From Bursaphelenchus xylophilus (Eukaryota; Nematoda; Chromadorea; Rhabditida; Aphelenchoididae), in NCBI GenBank assembly GCA_904066235.2, contig CAJFCV020000002.1, positions 10,788,001 to 10,852,000 of the forward strand: a DNA stretch of 64,000 bases. The letters run 5' to 3'. How positions within the stretch are numbered: the stretch's first letter is position 1; each line of letters opens with the position of its first letter. This document shows, piece by piece, positions 10,285-21,300 of this stretch. The notes beneath the pieces are model-generated. The model was given only the letters and a program-made list of their open reading frames with translations. It searched no databases and was not told the DNA's origin. The position numbers and the translations under genes are program-made.

Positions 10285-10616
10285 TAATACGATGTGATTT
10301 TTTAAAAAGGCCCTAATTTTCTCCGCCGAGAAATGGGCCCTCCGCCGACGACAAAACATTTTTTTAGAGATTCTAAAAACGCACGACGTCGTTTTTTAGA
10401 AGCAAAAAGAAATTCGTTGATAGCTGCAAAGAACACAAAGATATAAGCAAATTATTTGGTCCAAATTTCTTAAAACACCCTGTATAATTATATTATATAT
10501 AATACGTAAAGCAACGGTGGAATATATTAATTTATTTGTTAAAACATGAACTTAATTTTTTCCGGACTTAAAATTTGTTTTATACACATAGAAAATATAT
10601 ATTAAAATATAATACG
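10285..10616. repeat. Foldback-element end plus direct repeat, right member
   Basis: 10285-10493 is the right end of the palindromic element, ending CTTAAAACACCCTG before TA. From about 10486 it continues into the 130-bp sequence shared with 9447-9580. The gap between the two direct repeats suggests that a segment was inserted or duplicated between two copies of this end. Confidence 0.6.
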
Positions 10617-10640
10617 ATATACTACAATATACTACGTAAA

Positions 10641-10645
<5 letters not shown>

Positions 10646-10700
<55 letters not shown>
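10646..10700. repeat. (TA)n microsatellite
   Basis: About 27 uninterrupted TA dinucleotides. The sequence just before it is also AT-rich. Confidence 0.95.
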
Positions 10701-10701
<1 letters not shown>

Positions 10702-11084
10702 TACGTACATATAATTCATGTTACATGATATTAATTTTGATTACCCAATGTCGTCCAATGACTCGATGTCCGACTCCTCGCCCAGAACTAGAATATAGGA
10801 TAGTTCCAACAAGGAAATTGCTCGTATTGGTTCCATTTTTACCGCGACGGGTCAAAATAAATGTAATTCACAAAAATCAAGACGATCTAGACGACCAACA
10901 TGAGCCCCCTATTCGAATAGGCAGTACATCGGTAGTTGCAACCTAAACCGTTTTTTTTAAGGGAAAAATGCGCTTCTAAGTTCTTTCGTATAATATAGCA
11001 CCAAGATTTTCAAAAATCTCGGGCGCAGCTCGAGACTCATTTTGGCAAAAATATTTTTTTCCAAAAACAAAGTAGCGAGTCTTT

Positions 11085-11245
11085 TCTGCCACAAGGCCGG
11101 CCACCGCTGCTGGAGTTGCCAATACTTGTAGTGTTATGCTCTACAAAGGGCAAGTCGCTGCTTTAGTTGCTTTAGAAAAGGACACGTATTCTGCAGATCG
11201 GAGAGTTCACCGTAATGAATGACGACACATCGGACTCCGAATAAC
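11085..11245 (+). pseudogene. Zinc-knuckle relic of a retroelement gag
   Basis: In one frame the segment reads CHKAGHRCWSC and, after a stop, RCFSCFRKGHVFCR, two degenerate copies of the CCHC nucleocapsid knuckle of LTR retrotransposons. The tail then reads DDTSDSE before a stop at about 11243. The same acidic tail and 75-bp 3' flank occur at 13576-13605. In-frame stops make it non-functional. Confidence 0.5.
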
Positions 11246-11311
11246 ATCCTTTTTCATACTTATCACTTATTCATTCTTTTACTTTAACTCGATAAAAGAA
11301 ACAAGGAAAAC

Positions 11312-11680
11312 ATGGCTCCAATACAAGGTTCTCTTCAGCTCAAGAACCTCGATTGTACGCGTTATTCAACTTTTGTAAAAGGGAAAATTTGTGCGTGTTC
11401 TCGATTTCAACTTATCGCGAACAGGTGGGCAAGCAGGGCCACGGCGGCAAAATTACCAAAGCTAACTCTCCAAACGTTCGATGGCGCAGACACATTGGCA
11501 TATCTACCGTTCATGGATAGCTTCACAGTTCACGTAGACAAAAGAGAAGACGGCGCCACCGCCCTCTTATCGCGAACAGGTGTCAATCTGTTCGTAATAA
11601 GAGGGCACAACGGGAACAGAAGAGCGCCGTATAAGACGCGTATTCCATTATTTATAATCATGTCATATATTTCAGGTTAA
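11312..11680 (+). pseudogene. BEL/Pao-like gag fragment
   Basis: A 122-residue frame starts MAPIQGS and contains KLPKLTLQTFDGADTL followed by PFMDSF. BEL/Pao Gag proteins typically have a LPKL-x-FDG-x-W-x-F-W-D-F signature at this place. The usual aromatic residues are partly replaced, and the frame ends soon after, so this is a fragment. A second ATG context identical to this start lies at 13684. Confidence 0.45.
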
Positions 11681-11718
11681 AATAAATTGTCTATCTACTT
11701 TACATGGTGCATTAGGCC

Positions 11719-11934
11719 ATGGTGGCCTTAGGGTTGCAAAGATTGGATCAACTGTTAGTAAAAATCAAAAGGCTAGTGGAGTCAGCCGTAGAGTTAGAGT
11801 TGTCAGTCCAGCAGACGGGAAGACCAGAGGTGCAAGTACAGGAAGATTCAGCGAAGCTCAGGAAGAAGCTGGAGGATATTAAAGAAGCACTGACAAATGC
11901 CGTAGAGCAATATGAGGAAGCGGACCAAAAGTGA
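11719..11934 (+). CDS. Short coiled-coil ORF, possible gag N-terminal piece
   Basis: A 71-residue frame is almost entirely helical by composition, with heptad-like spacing of leucine and valine (LQRLDQLLVKIKRLVESAVE and KLRKKLEDIKEAL). BEL/Pao gag genes often begin with such a coiled coil, but this is inference. It ends just before a perfect hairpin at 11939. Confidence 0.35.
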   Translation: MVALGLQRLDQLLVKIKRLVESAVELELSVQQTGRPEVQVQEDSAKLRKKLEDIKEALTNAVEQYEEADQK

Positions 11935-11938
11935 CTCT

Positions 11939-11960
11939 ACGTCGGGTTCACACCCGACGT
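11939..11960. other. Perfect 8-bp hairpin
   Basis: ACGTCGGG and CCCGACGT flank a six-base loop. In a eukaryote this is not a terminator. Related but imperfect ACGTC motifs follow at 11985-12075. Confidence 0.6.
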
Positions 11961-12660
11961 TGATCAATGTCCCAGAACACCTGAGACGTGGAATTGATCA
12001 ATGTGGAGGGAATCCTGGACGTCATACTCCAAGAGTACGACGTCAAAGGGGAACGTAACGTCGTCATATCAAAAGACCGATGTTAAGAAGCCCAAATGAT
12101 AGCGAAGACTGACTTTGCAGACCGAAATAACTTTTGTTAAGAAAAACATGCCCATTTCTCCCTGATGAGGCAGAGATATGAAGCCCAGATAATATTGCTT
12201 GGGCTAATTTTTATTCCAGTTTGTATTATAAAATTTTATTTGATTATTGAAATAAAATTATCTACTAAACTGTGTAAAACTTCAGGATGGCGAGCAAACT
12301 ATCGTAAACGTTGACCTGTCTCTGTCTAACATGATTACCTCAGTATTGATTGCCCTATTGTGTAATAAAACCAGACGATTTTCTAATAAATCACCATTTG
12401 TCAAAACACGACATTCGGTCGTTGCACTTAAAAAATAATGAATAATTGGAGATTACATAAAAGCAGTGGATATGGAAGACGTAAATTTTACGAATTCCTG
12501 ACAATTCATTTACTCCTCCACAAAAATTTGAAAATTCATGTAGATTCATCGCGATGGTCAACCCGTTCAATGTTCAGTTGGAAATCTCCCACGAGGTAAG
12601 AACATGTTGGTCGACAAAATTTTTTCTTTGCCTATGTCTTGTGAACCGATTAATGATCAT
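11961..12660. other. No gene seen
   Basis: AT-rich sequence with AATAAA at about 12240 and 12365 and no coding frame supported by similarity. Confidence 0.5.
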
Positions 12661-12840
12661 CTCTACTAACAAACCCCTCGCGCCACTACTGATAAAAGTC
12701 TGATAAAGGCGTCATAATACAACTCGCCCACGCGAATAGATACGTGCTAGTGACTCACCGGACAAATGTACAAACTAAAAATTGACACTATATAAGCAAC
12801 ACCGAATTTCAGTCATTTGAAGCTTCACTATTGCAAGTAA
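12661..12840 (+). promoter_or_regulatory. Duplicated upstream region with TATA box
   Basis: The segment is repeated at about 14741-14895. It contains CTATATAAGC at about 12789, whereas the second copy has CTATACGC. Sequence conserved between copies ends just where different coding frames begin, so it behaves like a promoter module attached to different genes. Confidence 0.45.
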
Positions 12841-12939
12841 TGTTACTCTATATTATATGATTATATAATAAATATTTGTATATTACCTGGGCATTGCACA
12901 TTTTACTATTGTCTCTAATACATACAACCCATTCTTGGA

Positions 12940-13605
12940 GACAACAAATTGATATTTGGTGGTTGGGCCTGAGCCCACCACCATTCGGAGTGAACACTGT
13001 CGTTCCAGCAGTGTTTACGTTAAACATTCCACAACACATCCAACGGACATTCTCGACAAAGCTGTACCTGCCGCATTTTGGCTCACCGGGACCTTTTTTC
13101 CGATGATTAATTTGGTCCTCTCATCATCAACCCGCCAGTTGGAGCTGGCTCCTCCGACACCCACTGAACCGGCAAGCCAGCTCAGCCTGAAGGGAAAGTC
13201 GCCTCACAGGTTCATGGAAGAACTAGAGGATGAAGCGGGATTCCGCCTCATCCAGGCAACCTGGAAGCAGGAGGCTGGGGAGCCTCGCCTAGCGGTGCAG
13301 GTCTACGCTACAAGACTGCACCGCTGGCTCAACACACATGCCAAACTGAACCTCCCGGCCAATTATGAATGCATTTTGGCCCGAGCATTGGCCCCTTTAG
13401 CCCGCGAAAATGGGTTAATTCAATTGGACGACTACACCGAATACCAATTGTTCCACTATGCCAAGTGGGACAGCCAGCGGATCACAATCTCCAACTCTGT
13501 GATCCCCTCCTTCCCCCTCAATGCCGAGGGAAGGTACCGGCCCCCGTCAACGGGCTCCTCGGAGAATATATCGTAATGGATGACGACATTTCGGATTCCG
13601 AATAA
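12940..13605 (+). pseudogene. Unknown gene with frameshifts
   Basis: Three partly overlapping frames appear to be pieces of one protein. The first, up to 13103, reads PPPFGVNTVVPAVFTLNIPQ and ends PGPFFR. The second, to 13576, contains a proline-rich segment and then LIQATWKQEAGEP and ALAPLARENGLIQLDDYTEY. The third adds a short tail MDDDISDSE ending at 13605. The same tail and 3' flank occur at 11213-11330. At least two frameshifts separate the pieces. I do not recognise the protein. Its neighbours suggest a viral or retroelement structural gene. Confidence 0.35.
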
Positions 13606-13660
13606 TCTCCGAATAACATCCTTTTTCATACTTATCATTTATTCATTCTTTTACTTTAAC

Positions 13661-14115
13661 TCAATAAAAGAAATAAGGAAAACATGGCTCCAATACAAGA
13701 TTCTCATGTCGTAAAAAACTTACGAAACTTATGACTTGGGCACGGAACACCCAAAGAATTAAGATAATGACTTGAGCAAACAAGAAAACGAATACCAAGA
13801 GGAATGGCATCGAAGGAATAGCACAGCTCATAACTGTATGGGTGCAGTTGCAGTCGGGCGGAGGGAGAAGAAGATCCCGCTCCAAGTCCCAAGACGGGTC
13901 CACACAAACCCGAGCGCTCAAATATCTGGAAAAACATCATAAAGAAGGAAATCAAATGGTGATAAGGAAATGCAGAATTCTACTCACTTTTCTGATCGCC
14001 AACAGACGGTCTGGGCCGGACACCGCACCAGTCCTCCACATGGATTGTCTTGGTCGTCAGCTGGGACGAGTGGGTTCCATCTTCGGCGGAGACTCCAACG
14101 AGGAGAACACCAGTA
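13661..14115 (-). pseudogene. Truncated tandem copy of the 14130-14576 membrane-protein gene
   Basis: Minus-strand sequence matches the neighbouring gene from the end of its signal peptide (VLLVGVSAEDGTHSSQL) to its membrane anchor (MPFLLVFVFLFAQVIILI). The initiator is missing and a TAG follows the DQKSE reading in the middle. The copy is therefore inactive. The pair is a head-to-tail duplication. Confidence 0.6.
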
Positions 14116-14129
14116 GTATAAAAAATAAA

Positions 14130-14576
14130 TTATGGCTGCAAGGCAAGGTTCTCAGGTCGTAGAAAACTTATGACTTGGGCACGGAAGACCCAAAGAAATA
14201 AAATAATGATTTGAACTAACAAGAAAAAGAATACCAAGAGAAATGGCATTGAAGGAATGGCACAGTTAATAATTCGATGGGTACAGTCACAGTCGGGCTT
14301 TGGCAAGAGAAGATCCCGCTCCAAAACCCATGACGGGTCCACACAAACATGAGGACTCAAATACCTGAAAATAAAAACATCATAATGGAGGAAAGCAAGT
14401 GAGGAAATGCAATTCAACTTACTTTTCTGGCCGCTAACAGACGGTCTGGGCCGGACAACGTACCAATCCTCCACATGGATTGTCTTGGTTCTCAGCTGGG
14501 ACGAGTGGGTTCCATCTTCGGCAGAGACTCCAACGAGGAGAACACAAGCAATATAACAAATATGAAGAAAATTCAT
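14130..14576 (-). CDS. Small secretory-pathway membrane protein, function unknown
   Basis: The minus-strand frame from the ATG at 14576 encodes 148 residues. It starts with a hydrophobic signal peptide (MNFLHICYIACVLLVGVSA), followed by a polar region with a CVDPSWVLERD block and a CDCTH cysteine pair, and then a strongly hydrophobic segment (PFLLVFFFLLVQIIILFLWV) about 20 residues from the end. This suggests a type I single-pass protein with an extracellular part of about 85 residues. The frame remains open upstream to 14711, but the start at 14576 is preferred because it begins the signal peptide. A truncated duplicate lies directly downstream. The surroundings are mobile DNA, so it may be an element-encoded surface protein. 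No family is recognised. Confidence 0.45.
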   Translation of the reverse strand: MNFLHICYIACVLLVGVSAEDGTHSSQLRTKTIHVEDWYVVRPRPSVSGQKSKLNCISSLAFLHYDVFIFRYLSPHVCVDPSWVLERDLLLPKPDCDCTHRIINCAIPSMPFLLVFFFLLVQIIILFLWVFRAQVISFLRPENLALQP

Positions 14577-14812
14577 TTTTCTTCTTTCCCAATTCTTATC
14601 TCCGAATAAACTCGGAAGAGCGACTGAAAGAGTGATTCTGGATAAACGCAGGGACGCGTTTTTTTTCCAGGCCGAGAGATTGTAATAATCACAAAACACA
14701 AAGAATCGCAAGATTCCTGAGTATGAGTCAGAACAGAGATTCTAACGAATCCCCTCGCGCAACTACTAAAAACAATCTGATAAAGGAGTTATAATACAAC
14801 TCGCCCACGCGA

Positions 14813-15100
14813 ATGGACACGTGCCAGTGGCTCACCGAACAAATGTGTAAACTAAAAATTAACACTCTATACGCAACACCGGATTTCAGTCCCTTGGACT
14901 GTCGACGAAAGCCCTTGTCGTCGACAATCCTCATCGTCCCAACCACCGACGACGGGGTAGCGTTTGTCCGCAACCAGCGGATCCCGCACGCCCTGGTGGT
15001 GGTGTGGCAGGCGCCCATTAACTATGACTCACTCTGCCGTAACGAGCCTACCATCTTTGGAAGATTCCATGTTCACATGGCAAACCCACACAAAAAGTAA
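14813..15100 (+). CDS. Unknown 95-residue ORF behind a duplicated promoter-like module
   Basis: The first 28 codons lie in the module shared with 12661-12840. The rest encodes a compact segment containing STILIVPTTDDGVAF and PHALVVVWQAPINYD. It ends 60 bp before the LTR fragment of the chimeric element. Function is unknown. It could be an unrelated gene into which the element inserted, or another piece of the accessory array. Confidence 0.35.
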   Translation: MDTCQWLTEQMCKLKINTLYATPDFSPLDCRRKPLSSTILIVPTTDDGVAFVRNQRIPHALVVVWQAPINYDSLCRNEPTIFGRFHVHMANPHKK

Positions 15101-15159
15101 CAAGATTACAAAATAAAATTGTCCGTAGCTCGAAAAAACCCGTTGGAGAAAGTGTTCGC

Positions 15160-15291
15160 TGTTGCGACTCGACTCGCAAAGAATTGTAAAAAGTTTTTTC
15201 AACTATATTATTTTTATCTTTCCTCTTGTTTGTAAAGGGAAAAAATTGTGAGCGTTCTTTACTCTCCATTTCTCTCGCAATTGTTTACTAA
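15160..15291 (+). mobile_element. Truncated 5' LTR of the chimeric BEL/Pao element
   Basis: These 132 bp, beginning TGTTGCGACTCGACTCG, are identical by eye to the first 132 bp of the 3' LTR at 21565. The left edge is a canonical LTR start. The right edge is abrupt: the TATA box, poly(A) signal and primer-binding site are missing, and virus-like coding sequence starts at once. Identity of the two copies points to a recent insertion or to gene conversion. Confidence 0.8.
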
Positions 15292-17112
15292 CAGCGACTC
15301 AAACCTCGGTGGCAATCCCAATCACTAACGTGAAACTCCCGGGTGCCGAGTATTCTACGATTTAAAAGACCTACAGTATCAAGTAAAGGACTCACCAATT
15401 GAAAAGAACCATGCACTGATAATGATTGATGTTGATTACTATGTCGATATAAATCAGTATCTATCTCTATTCCATCCTATTGTAATGTACACGATGTCGC
15501 CAACCAAAGTTTCGACTGTTGGCGAAAAGAGTGAGACTGCATTTTATATAGAAGGAGATGAGGTGTGCAATTTTGTCAGTGGCGGGGCAACTTATAAACA
15601 CCCTATCTGGGATTACGAGACCGACCACCTGGCTGTAACTGATCGTACCAATAATTTGTGTATGTATACAGTGGAATCCAGGAGGTGCGAGTTGAATGAC
15701 CAGTATAAAATAGTGTGGTTATTACCCCGCGCTAGAGTACAAGGGTCCCGGTGGTTGTTTAGTCCTTGGAAAGTTCTGTTTGAAATCAAAAAGGTCGAAA
15801 GGAAACTCTACACATCTGGAGGAGTAACGCTTGTGTTTGATATCATCAACAATACAGTTTGTGTCAAGTCGCTTGATAGCGTACACCAGATAATGCTAGA
15901 TGCTACATTATACAGTTCAATTGTCATAAGAGCATCAAAGAAGGATGACCCATTGATATCAGACGTTGAGAGAATATTGTTAAGTCAATACCCCGACAAA
16001 GGCCGCAAACAAGCTACATTAGATGCAGCATTATTGATTGATGCTTTATCTAAGTTACCGAAACCTACGGTGACAACAAGTAGCATGGGGCCAACGTCTC
16101 ATTTTCAATCTTTGGGACCGCTAGCAACGGAAGACGGAGAGGAACGAGGACAAAGGGTAACTGAACCTCTAATTGACGCACCGTCTGTCATCCCAAAGAA
16201 CAGTTACAACAATGACGTAGCAATGGTTCAGAGCCGCATCACAAATGTGCGGAATGAGAAAACCATACCACCAGAATTCTACAAGTATAAAGGTGAATTT
16301 ATGCAATTGCTCGTTCCGGCTGATGTTTGCCACTCGGTTGTACCTTTTGATCTCGACGAAGTCGAGAGGCGTCAGGATAAACCGTTACAACGAGCAAGAT
16401 CAGCGCAGGTCAAGTCAACGGCCTCATTGAATGCATCTAACAAGAACAAATCATTCATTAAAACTGAACCATATGCTGGAACAAACGCCCCACGTCCAAT
16501 AACGACGATGTCGGCTGAACATACCATGGTCTTGAGCACAATCACATTGGCCTTTTGTGACCAAGTGATGAAGAGAGTACCGTGGTATATGCCTGGTAAG
16601 TCCACCAGGGAAGTCGCTAGTCGGATTAAAGAACATAGTGATAAACCATTTATCACATCTGACTACAGTAGGTTTGATGGACATTGTTCCAAAGATCTAG
16701 CACAGTTGGCAAAAGCATGTATAGGGCGAGCATTACAGACCAAGGATAGAACAACTTTTAGCAATTTATTTGAGAAAACTTATTGCAAGAAAGCTGTAAC
16801 ATCCAATGGTTACGTATACTTGGCCCTAGATGGCACCAGATCAGGTAGTCCCACAACATCAGTGGGGAACACAATAATTGATGCCTTCATAGCATTTGTG
16901 GCCCTACGTGAATTGGGTGTGCCATCAAAGAAGGCTTTTAACTCAATTACGATAGTTTGTGGAGACGATGCTTTGTTGCAATCTATCGCTGGATTATTAC
17001 CAATGTATGAGCTTGTGGCTACAAAACTAGGTATGTCCTTGGAAGCACGTGAGATCCCTTATGGAGAACCGGTTCCATTCGCGGGCAGATATTTCGTAGA
17101 CCCAAGTTTAAG
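15292..17112 (+). CDS. Endogenous noda-like viral RNA-dependent RNA polymerase (5' end lacks start)
   Basis: A continuous frame of 570 codons runs from the first ATG at 15422. In-frame coding character extends back to 15329, and a single stop at 15326 separates it from the LTR junction. Palm motifs are intact: motif A with the two aspartates of DYSRFDG (residues about 414-419), motif B with SGSPTT and the N of GNT (about 473-482), and motif C GDD (514-516). A YY-x-D block near the N-terminus is typical of replicases in noda-like and related plus-strand RNA viruses. Similarity ends near GRYFVDP (about 17107), where BEL pol coding sequence begins in another frame. A DNA copy of an RNA virus gene has no route into the genome except reverse transcription. 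The lack of stops or frameshifts suggests youth or constraint. The virus family is given as noda-like from motif spacing only. Confidence 0.85.
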
Positions 17113-18375
17113 TACGACGGCGATGGCACAGTAACAAAAAGAATGATGGTATCTCATCTCAGAAAATTTTATGACCCACTTGGACTTCTATCTCCAACAA
17201 TGTTGCCATTCAAACGGATCCTTCAAAAGATTTGGGACCTAGGGATCTCATGGGATGACCCCGTGCCCCAAGAACTTGTATTCGAATGGACGAAGTATGT
17301 CGACGACGTGAAAGAAATAGAAGTTCCGCGGATGGTGGAACTAAAATCAGAAGACGTCAACATGGCGGTGTTCTGCGACGCAAGTTCATACGGCTTTGGT
17401 ATTGCTGCATATGTAATTGGACCGATGAAAAAACCTGCTTTAATCTTTGCAAAATCACGACTGTTCCCAAGCGAATTGAAGAAACGATCGAGCATCAAAC
17501 TGACGATTCCCAGAAAGGAAATAACTTCGATGTATGGGGCAGCAAAAGTGGCCAAATTTCTCATGAAGGAACTACCACAAATCAAGAACGTCATCATCTA
17601 CTCAGACAGTCAAGTGGCCATTCAACAGTTATTACATGAAGACGATCAAACCATCTATGTAAGAAACAGAGTACGCGAACTGCAAAGCTACAGAAAGGAG
17701 ATGGAATTTCGCTTTATCGATGGAAAACTCAATCCCGCTGACATTGCAAGTCGCGGAGCAAAAGTAACTGAGCTTATGCACAACGAATTATGGTGGAAAG
17801 GACCGGAATTTCTACTACAGGACATCACGGAATGGCCTTCAACAATGGTTGTCCCAAAACTCACAGACGTTCCCACCGAGACGACGACAACAGCTACCGC
17901 GAAATCCGACGAACCAGCCAGTCTCATCACAAAAGACATGGATTGGAAGAAGCTGATCAATGTGACCAAACATGTCATCTGCTTCATCAACAAATGCCGC
18001 CCAGGTCGTACGCCAATACCAGAAACTCCTCAAGAGGCGGGAAGGCGGCTCGTCAGAGCCGAGCAAGAAATCTATCCCCCCACCCCAAAAATTCAAACGA
18101 GACGACGTCTCTACAAGGATGACATTGGCACATGGCGAGTGGACACCAGACTGGCGAACGCAGAACGAACGGAAAATGCAAAGAACCCCATCTGGCTACC
18201 TGTGGAGAGTCCGCTAGCCCAAAAGATCGTTCAATACCATCATGAAAATAACCACCACCAATCGGCGTTGGCCGTAACATCACTAATAAGAGAAAACTTC
18301 TACATCTCTTACAGGTATGTCAAAACAATGGTTAAGAGGTGCATCCGATGTCGCATCTACAACACTCGTCCTTAA
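17113..18375 (+). CDS. pol: BEL/Pao pol fragment: end of reverse transcriptase, RNase H, integrase zinc-binding domain
   Basis: Reading in the pol frame starts within the viral stop region and becomes clear at KFYDPLGLLSP, the conserved linker after reverse transcriptase in BEL/Pao elements. RNase H follows, with catalytic acidic residues visible in FCDASSYG, RKEITS, YSDSQ and NPADIASRG. Next comes the integrase N-terminal HHCC domain (YHHENNHH then RCIRC). Gag, protease and the reverse transcriptase catalytic core are absent and are replaced by the viral RdRp. A TAA at 18373-18375 interrupts the frame between the zinc-binding domain and the integrase core. The frame continues without shift beyond it, so this is either a single nonsense mutation or a readthrough site. 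Confidence 0.88.
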   Translation, partial: YDGDGTVTKRMMVSHLRKFYDPLGLLSPTMLPFKRILQKIWDLGISWDDPVPQELVFEWTKYVDDVKEIEVPRMVELKSEDVNMAVFCDASSYGFGIAAYVIGPMKKPALIFAKSRLFPSELKKRSSIKLTIPRKEITSMYGAAKVAKFLMKELPQIKNVIIYSDSQVAIQQLLHEDDQTIYVRNRVRELQSYRKEMEFRFIDGKLNPADIASRGAKVTELMHNELWWKGPEFLLQDITEWPSTMVVPKLTDVPTETTTTATAKSDEPASLITKDMDWKKLINVTKHVICFINKCRPGRTPIPETPQEAGRRLVRAEQEIYPPTPKIQTRRRLYKDDIGTWRVDTRLANAERTENAKNPIWLPVESPLAQKIVQYHHENNHHQSALAVTSLIRENFYISYRYVKTMVKRCIRCRIYNTRP

Positions 18376-21300
18376 GAAACTCCAATGTTTCCCCCACTAC
18401 CAACAAGCAGAACAACTACCGGAACGCCATTCGAATCAACGGGACTGGACATCTGTGGACCATTACGAACAAAGGATGGACCAGCATACGTACTGTTACT
18501 GACCTGTCTTCGTACCAGGTCAGTACATTTGGAGCTTACGGACTCCATTAAAACAGAAGACATTCTTAATGCGATGACCAAATTCTGCGCTCGTAGAGGA
18601 GTCCCGCGATATATCCTCAGCGACAACGCCACCTACTTTGTCGCTGGACGAAAAATGTTTTTGGAAAAATATGGACACCTTCAAAACATCACATGGACGC
18701 ACACCACACCTAACGCTCCATGGCGCGGAGCGACCTATGAGAGATTGAACAGAAGTCTAAAAGAAGGAATCAAACGGACCCTGGGACGATCACGACCTTC
18801 ATATAAAGAACTGGAAACCCTTGTCATCGCAATCGAAGGAACTCTTAACAATCGTCCTCTGCTTCCGTTATACGACGATAACGACAGCTTTGAAGCCCTG
18901 CGACCGGTGGACTTCTTACGACCAAACGGAACCAGGTACGATGAAAATGGTGATACAGCGAACGAATCAAGCGATCCAGACTTCGTGATAAAGGCATACA
19001 AAATCAATGAGCTACGACAACTTTACGACAAGTTCAATGAAAGGCTTGACAAGTTTTGGGCACGATGGAGAAAGGAATACCTGGACACACTGGCCGATCG
19101 TGGAAACTATCAAGAGAAGCAAACTCTCATTCCGAAACCAGGAGAACTTGTAATCCTGGAAGAGCCAGAACAACCGAGAGGAGAATGGAAAATGGCCAGG
19201 ATTAAAAGAGCAATCAAATCCAAAGATGGAATCACGAGAAACTGCGAGATCATCCTGCCTAATCGGAAGACTGCAATCCGAGCAGTCAATTTATTACATC
19301 CATTAGAAATAGGAGGAGAAGTTGAAGGAGAAGAATTGGACTACAAGACGAAGGAGGACCTGGAGAGAGAGCAAAAACAACCTGTTCCGGCTAGATGTGG
19401 ACGTCCAAGGCGAAACAAATTTATCGACTACACCCCTCTATTAATGTTGTTAACATTCGTCATTGGAGGCGTCAATGGTCAAACGAATCAGCCCAAGTTG
19501 TGTCTCGGGAAGACCCGAGTTCTATGGAGGATGCCAGATGTGGCCAGTTGTGATTACGACTTGTCCGTCAACAGCGACGTTGGGAAGCCAAGACGGATAG
19601 AACTCTACAAAAGAAACACAATCGAATTTCATTCTCCTGCCTATGTATGTCGGTTGGAGGCAATGACCGTAAGACAACAGACGCTGTTGAACGGCGTCCC
19701 AGAAGTTCGAGAAGACCAAAACCCACCCGAAGTGCTATCAGAAGAAGAATGTAAGAAGATGATTGTGGAAAGAAAATGCAAACATGGCGAATTAGTAAAA
19801 GGGAAGTCGATTTACCGGACACACAACAAAGTTAGCATCGACCCACCAAACAGAATCATGACCTTCTTAAATGGAGAAAAAGTGGATGTCAAGAGAAACT
19901 GCCTCCTGCTGGAAACAAAGGTATTCGCCCACTACGGGAGCCCATCAGCAACGTCGGCAATGGGAGACCTATCTGGCTGCACTTATTCCGCTGGAATATG
20001 CCGTACCAAGGAAAACGAAATATTCGTGTGGAAAGTCAACCAAACGCAAAGGTGTGAATTTGTAAAGGCTTATCAAGGAGTTGGCGTGGTCACCGATAAG
20101 TCTGCTGTGATCGAAGATCTGCACGCCATGGTCACATTCAACACCACTATTACAAAATCGGATTGCAATCAAACAATAATCCCAACAGATCAAGGACTTG
20201 GAATTCGTATCGGTCCCCCAATCAAAATTCGTGGAATTCAAGACGAGACTCCTGACTTACCAACGCGGGCACCGTTTATCCAGCCAAAGGATCTACCTAC
20301 AATGCCAACAACTACACTTCGGCCAACGAGTCGACCGACGACTACACGGACAACCCCAATACGAACAGAACCTCCGCGAAGAACTACAACGACAGCACCA
20401 ACGAAAGCAACACGTGCAACGACAACGAAGACAACTCGTACAACTACAACTGGAAAAGGATCTGGAAATCCTTCACAGATGTTTGGTTTAATGGAGTTGC
20501 TAAGGGGAGCAACCAAGGAGGACATGATGGCAAAAGGATACGACGAGGAAACCATTGACAATTTCCTCGCTAAAATGAAGCCAAGATGGTCACGACAAGC
20601 AAATTTGGATGTATCCGATGAGGAATCGTCGGATTTGCAGTTCGCCGAATACTACACCCTCAAGCAAATGCGACATCTGGCAAGAGCGATGTGTGCTATG
20701 CTGCGCGAACATTCAACGAGGATTCGAGAAGTCATATCCATCAATCCGACTGTTACTATGCAGAGACTGCTGAACCGGACGAACATTGTAGCCAACCGTT
20801 TGAGCGACGATATCGTTGAAGTTGAGATGTGCCACCGTCTGAACAAGAAGGAGTACCAATTCAAACCCAGTCCCAACGAATGCGTAATACCCATCAGGAT
20901 CAACCAATACAACACTACATTGTTCCTAAATCGTCACACGCAAATTCTCCACCGTTCAAAGGAAACTGCAAAAGAAGAAAATTGTGGACCTACAATGAAT
21001 GTAATCATCGACGGCCAAGTCTACGAATACAACAGAATGACGGGAAAGACAACACCAATTAAAGAACAAGCCAAGCAAGTGAAACTTGAAGAAAAAGACC
21101 AATGGCATTTTCTGGATCAACAATACATCTTCAAAGACATCATACTCCACAAAAGCAACGTGTTCCAAGAAGAGATCTTGGAAGAAATGGAGAAAGCTGT
21201 TAGTACGGAGTCAGAAATATTGGTCCAAGACCAAAGTGTGCTTGAGCACCATGATTTAAGGACGGAAATTCTCGACAGTTGGGGATTACTCTGGACAATA

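Noticed and set aside
10646..10700. Origin or promoter function for the TA run
   Set aside because: It is a simple microsatellite with no other signal next to it.
11939..11960. Hairpin as a transcription terminator
   Set aside because: Intrinsic terminators are not used by RNA polymerase II, and no T run follows.
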